From Betaproteobacteria bacterium TMED100 (GTDB lineage: Bacteria > Pseudomonadota > Gammaproteobacteria > Burkholderiales > Burkholderiaceae_A): 6,812 nucleotides of DNA. The stretch is from positions 805 through 7,616 of the forward strand of contig NHFB01000009.1 of the NCBI GenBank assembly GCA_002170285.1, written 5' to 3'. Below, in pieces: positions 6,568 to 6,812 of this stretch (position 1 is the first letter of the stretch; each line of letters starts with the position of its first letter). Below the pieces are notes generated by a model. The model was not told the origin of the DNA, made no database searches, and saw nothing but the letters and a program-made list of their open reading frames with translations. The translations under genes and the position numbers were made by a program.

Positions 6568-6812
6568 ATGGCCACATATGTAATCGGAGATATTCATGGG
6601 TGTTTAAAAACCTTGAATGCTCTTCTAAAAAAAATAGACCCAACACCCAAGGATACATTATGGTTTTGCGGAGATATAGTTAATCGTGGTTCATCCTCCG
6701 CAAACTGCATTAGGCTAATCAGATCCCTAAAAAACAAAGTTGTCTGTGTCTTGGGTAATCACGATCTATATTTACTAGCTGTGGCATCTGGAGTGATTGA
6801 GTTGCCAAAAAA
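6568..6812 (+). CDS. apaH: Symmetrical bis(5'-nucleosyl)-tetraphosphatase ApaH, N-terminal fragment
   Basis: This is the first 81 codons of a gene that runs off the right edge; E. coli ApaH is about 280 aa. The enzyme splits Ap4A and related dinucleoside polyphosphates into two ADP; in enterobacteria it also removes Np4-type 5' caps from RNA. The calcineurin-like metallophosphatase motifs are visible in order: GDIHGC (7-12), GDIVNRG (35-41) and GNHDLYLLAV (63-72), spaced as in the family. The start MATYVIGDIHG is nearly identical to the E. coli form, and an in-frame TAA at 6556-6558 excludes an earlier start. Where relatives have RGPxS after the second motif, this protein has RGSSS. There is no Shine-Dalgarno sequence, so the message may have a very short leader. 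The gene is divergent from the mutase with 23 bp between starts. The third metal-binding region and the C-terminal cap are outside the window. Confidence 0.95.
   Translation, partial: MATYVIGDIHGCLKTLNALLKKIDPTPKDTLWFCGDIVNRGSSSANCIRLIRSLKNKVVCVLGNHDLYLLAVASGVIELPK

Overview
This window is a compact, A+T-rich stretch of a Gram-negative bacterial chromosome made of conserved housekeeping and cell-envelope genes. All six complete genes and the two genes cut by the edges belong to recognisable families. The organism is probably a proteobacterium, most likely a betaproteobacterium with a small, streamlined genome. This rests on the outer-membrane genes (TolC, Kdo transferase), the order methyltransferase-tolC-waaA, a GGQ-type rather than GGHN-type motif in WaaA, the low G+C by eye, and very short intergenic gaps. 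A free-living marine or freshwater Methylophilaceae-like lineage would fit, but that placement is inference.

Layout from left to right: the first 26 codons of an HU-type DNA-binding protein (minus, running off the left edge); a divergent intergenic region; trmB (plus, tRNA m7G46 methyltransferase); uppP/bacA (minus, undecaprenyl-diphosphate phosphatase), converging on trmB with 10 bp between stops; a second divergent intergenic region; a PCMT-family methyltransferase and tolC (plus, 19 bp apart, probably one operon); waaA/kdtA (minus), converging on tolC with 7 bp between stops; an AlgC-type phosphomannomutase/phosphoglucomutase (minus, 3 bp upstream of waaA, surely one operon with it); and the first 81 codons of apaH (plus), divergent from the mutase with only 23 bp between start codons.

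Functionally, the algC-waaA pair supplies activated-sugar precursors (mannose-1-P/glucose-1-P) and attaches Kdo to lipid A. uppP recycles the undecaprenyl carrier for peptidoglycan and O-antigen-type polymers. tolC encodes the outer-membrane exit duct for efflux pumps or type I secretion, whose inner-membrane partners are not in the window. trmB (tRNA modification), apaH (Ap4A hydrolysis) and HU (nucleoid) are general housekeeping genes. No gap between genes exceeds about 110 bases. I saw no mobile element, CRISPR array, tRNA, rRNA or prophage signature.

I found no convincing new biological system. The points most worth checking are the PCMT-like protein, which lacks the usual isoaspartate-recognition motif and sits in front of tolC; the 23-bp divergent start region between the mutase and apaH; and a possible tiny leader ORF overlapping the uppP start.
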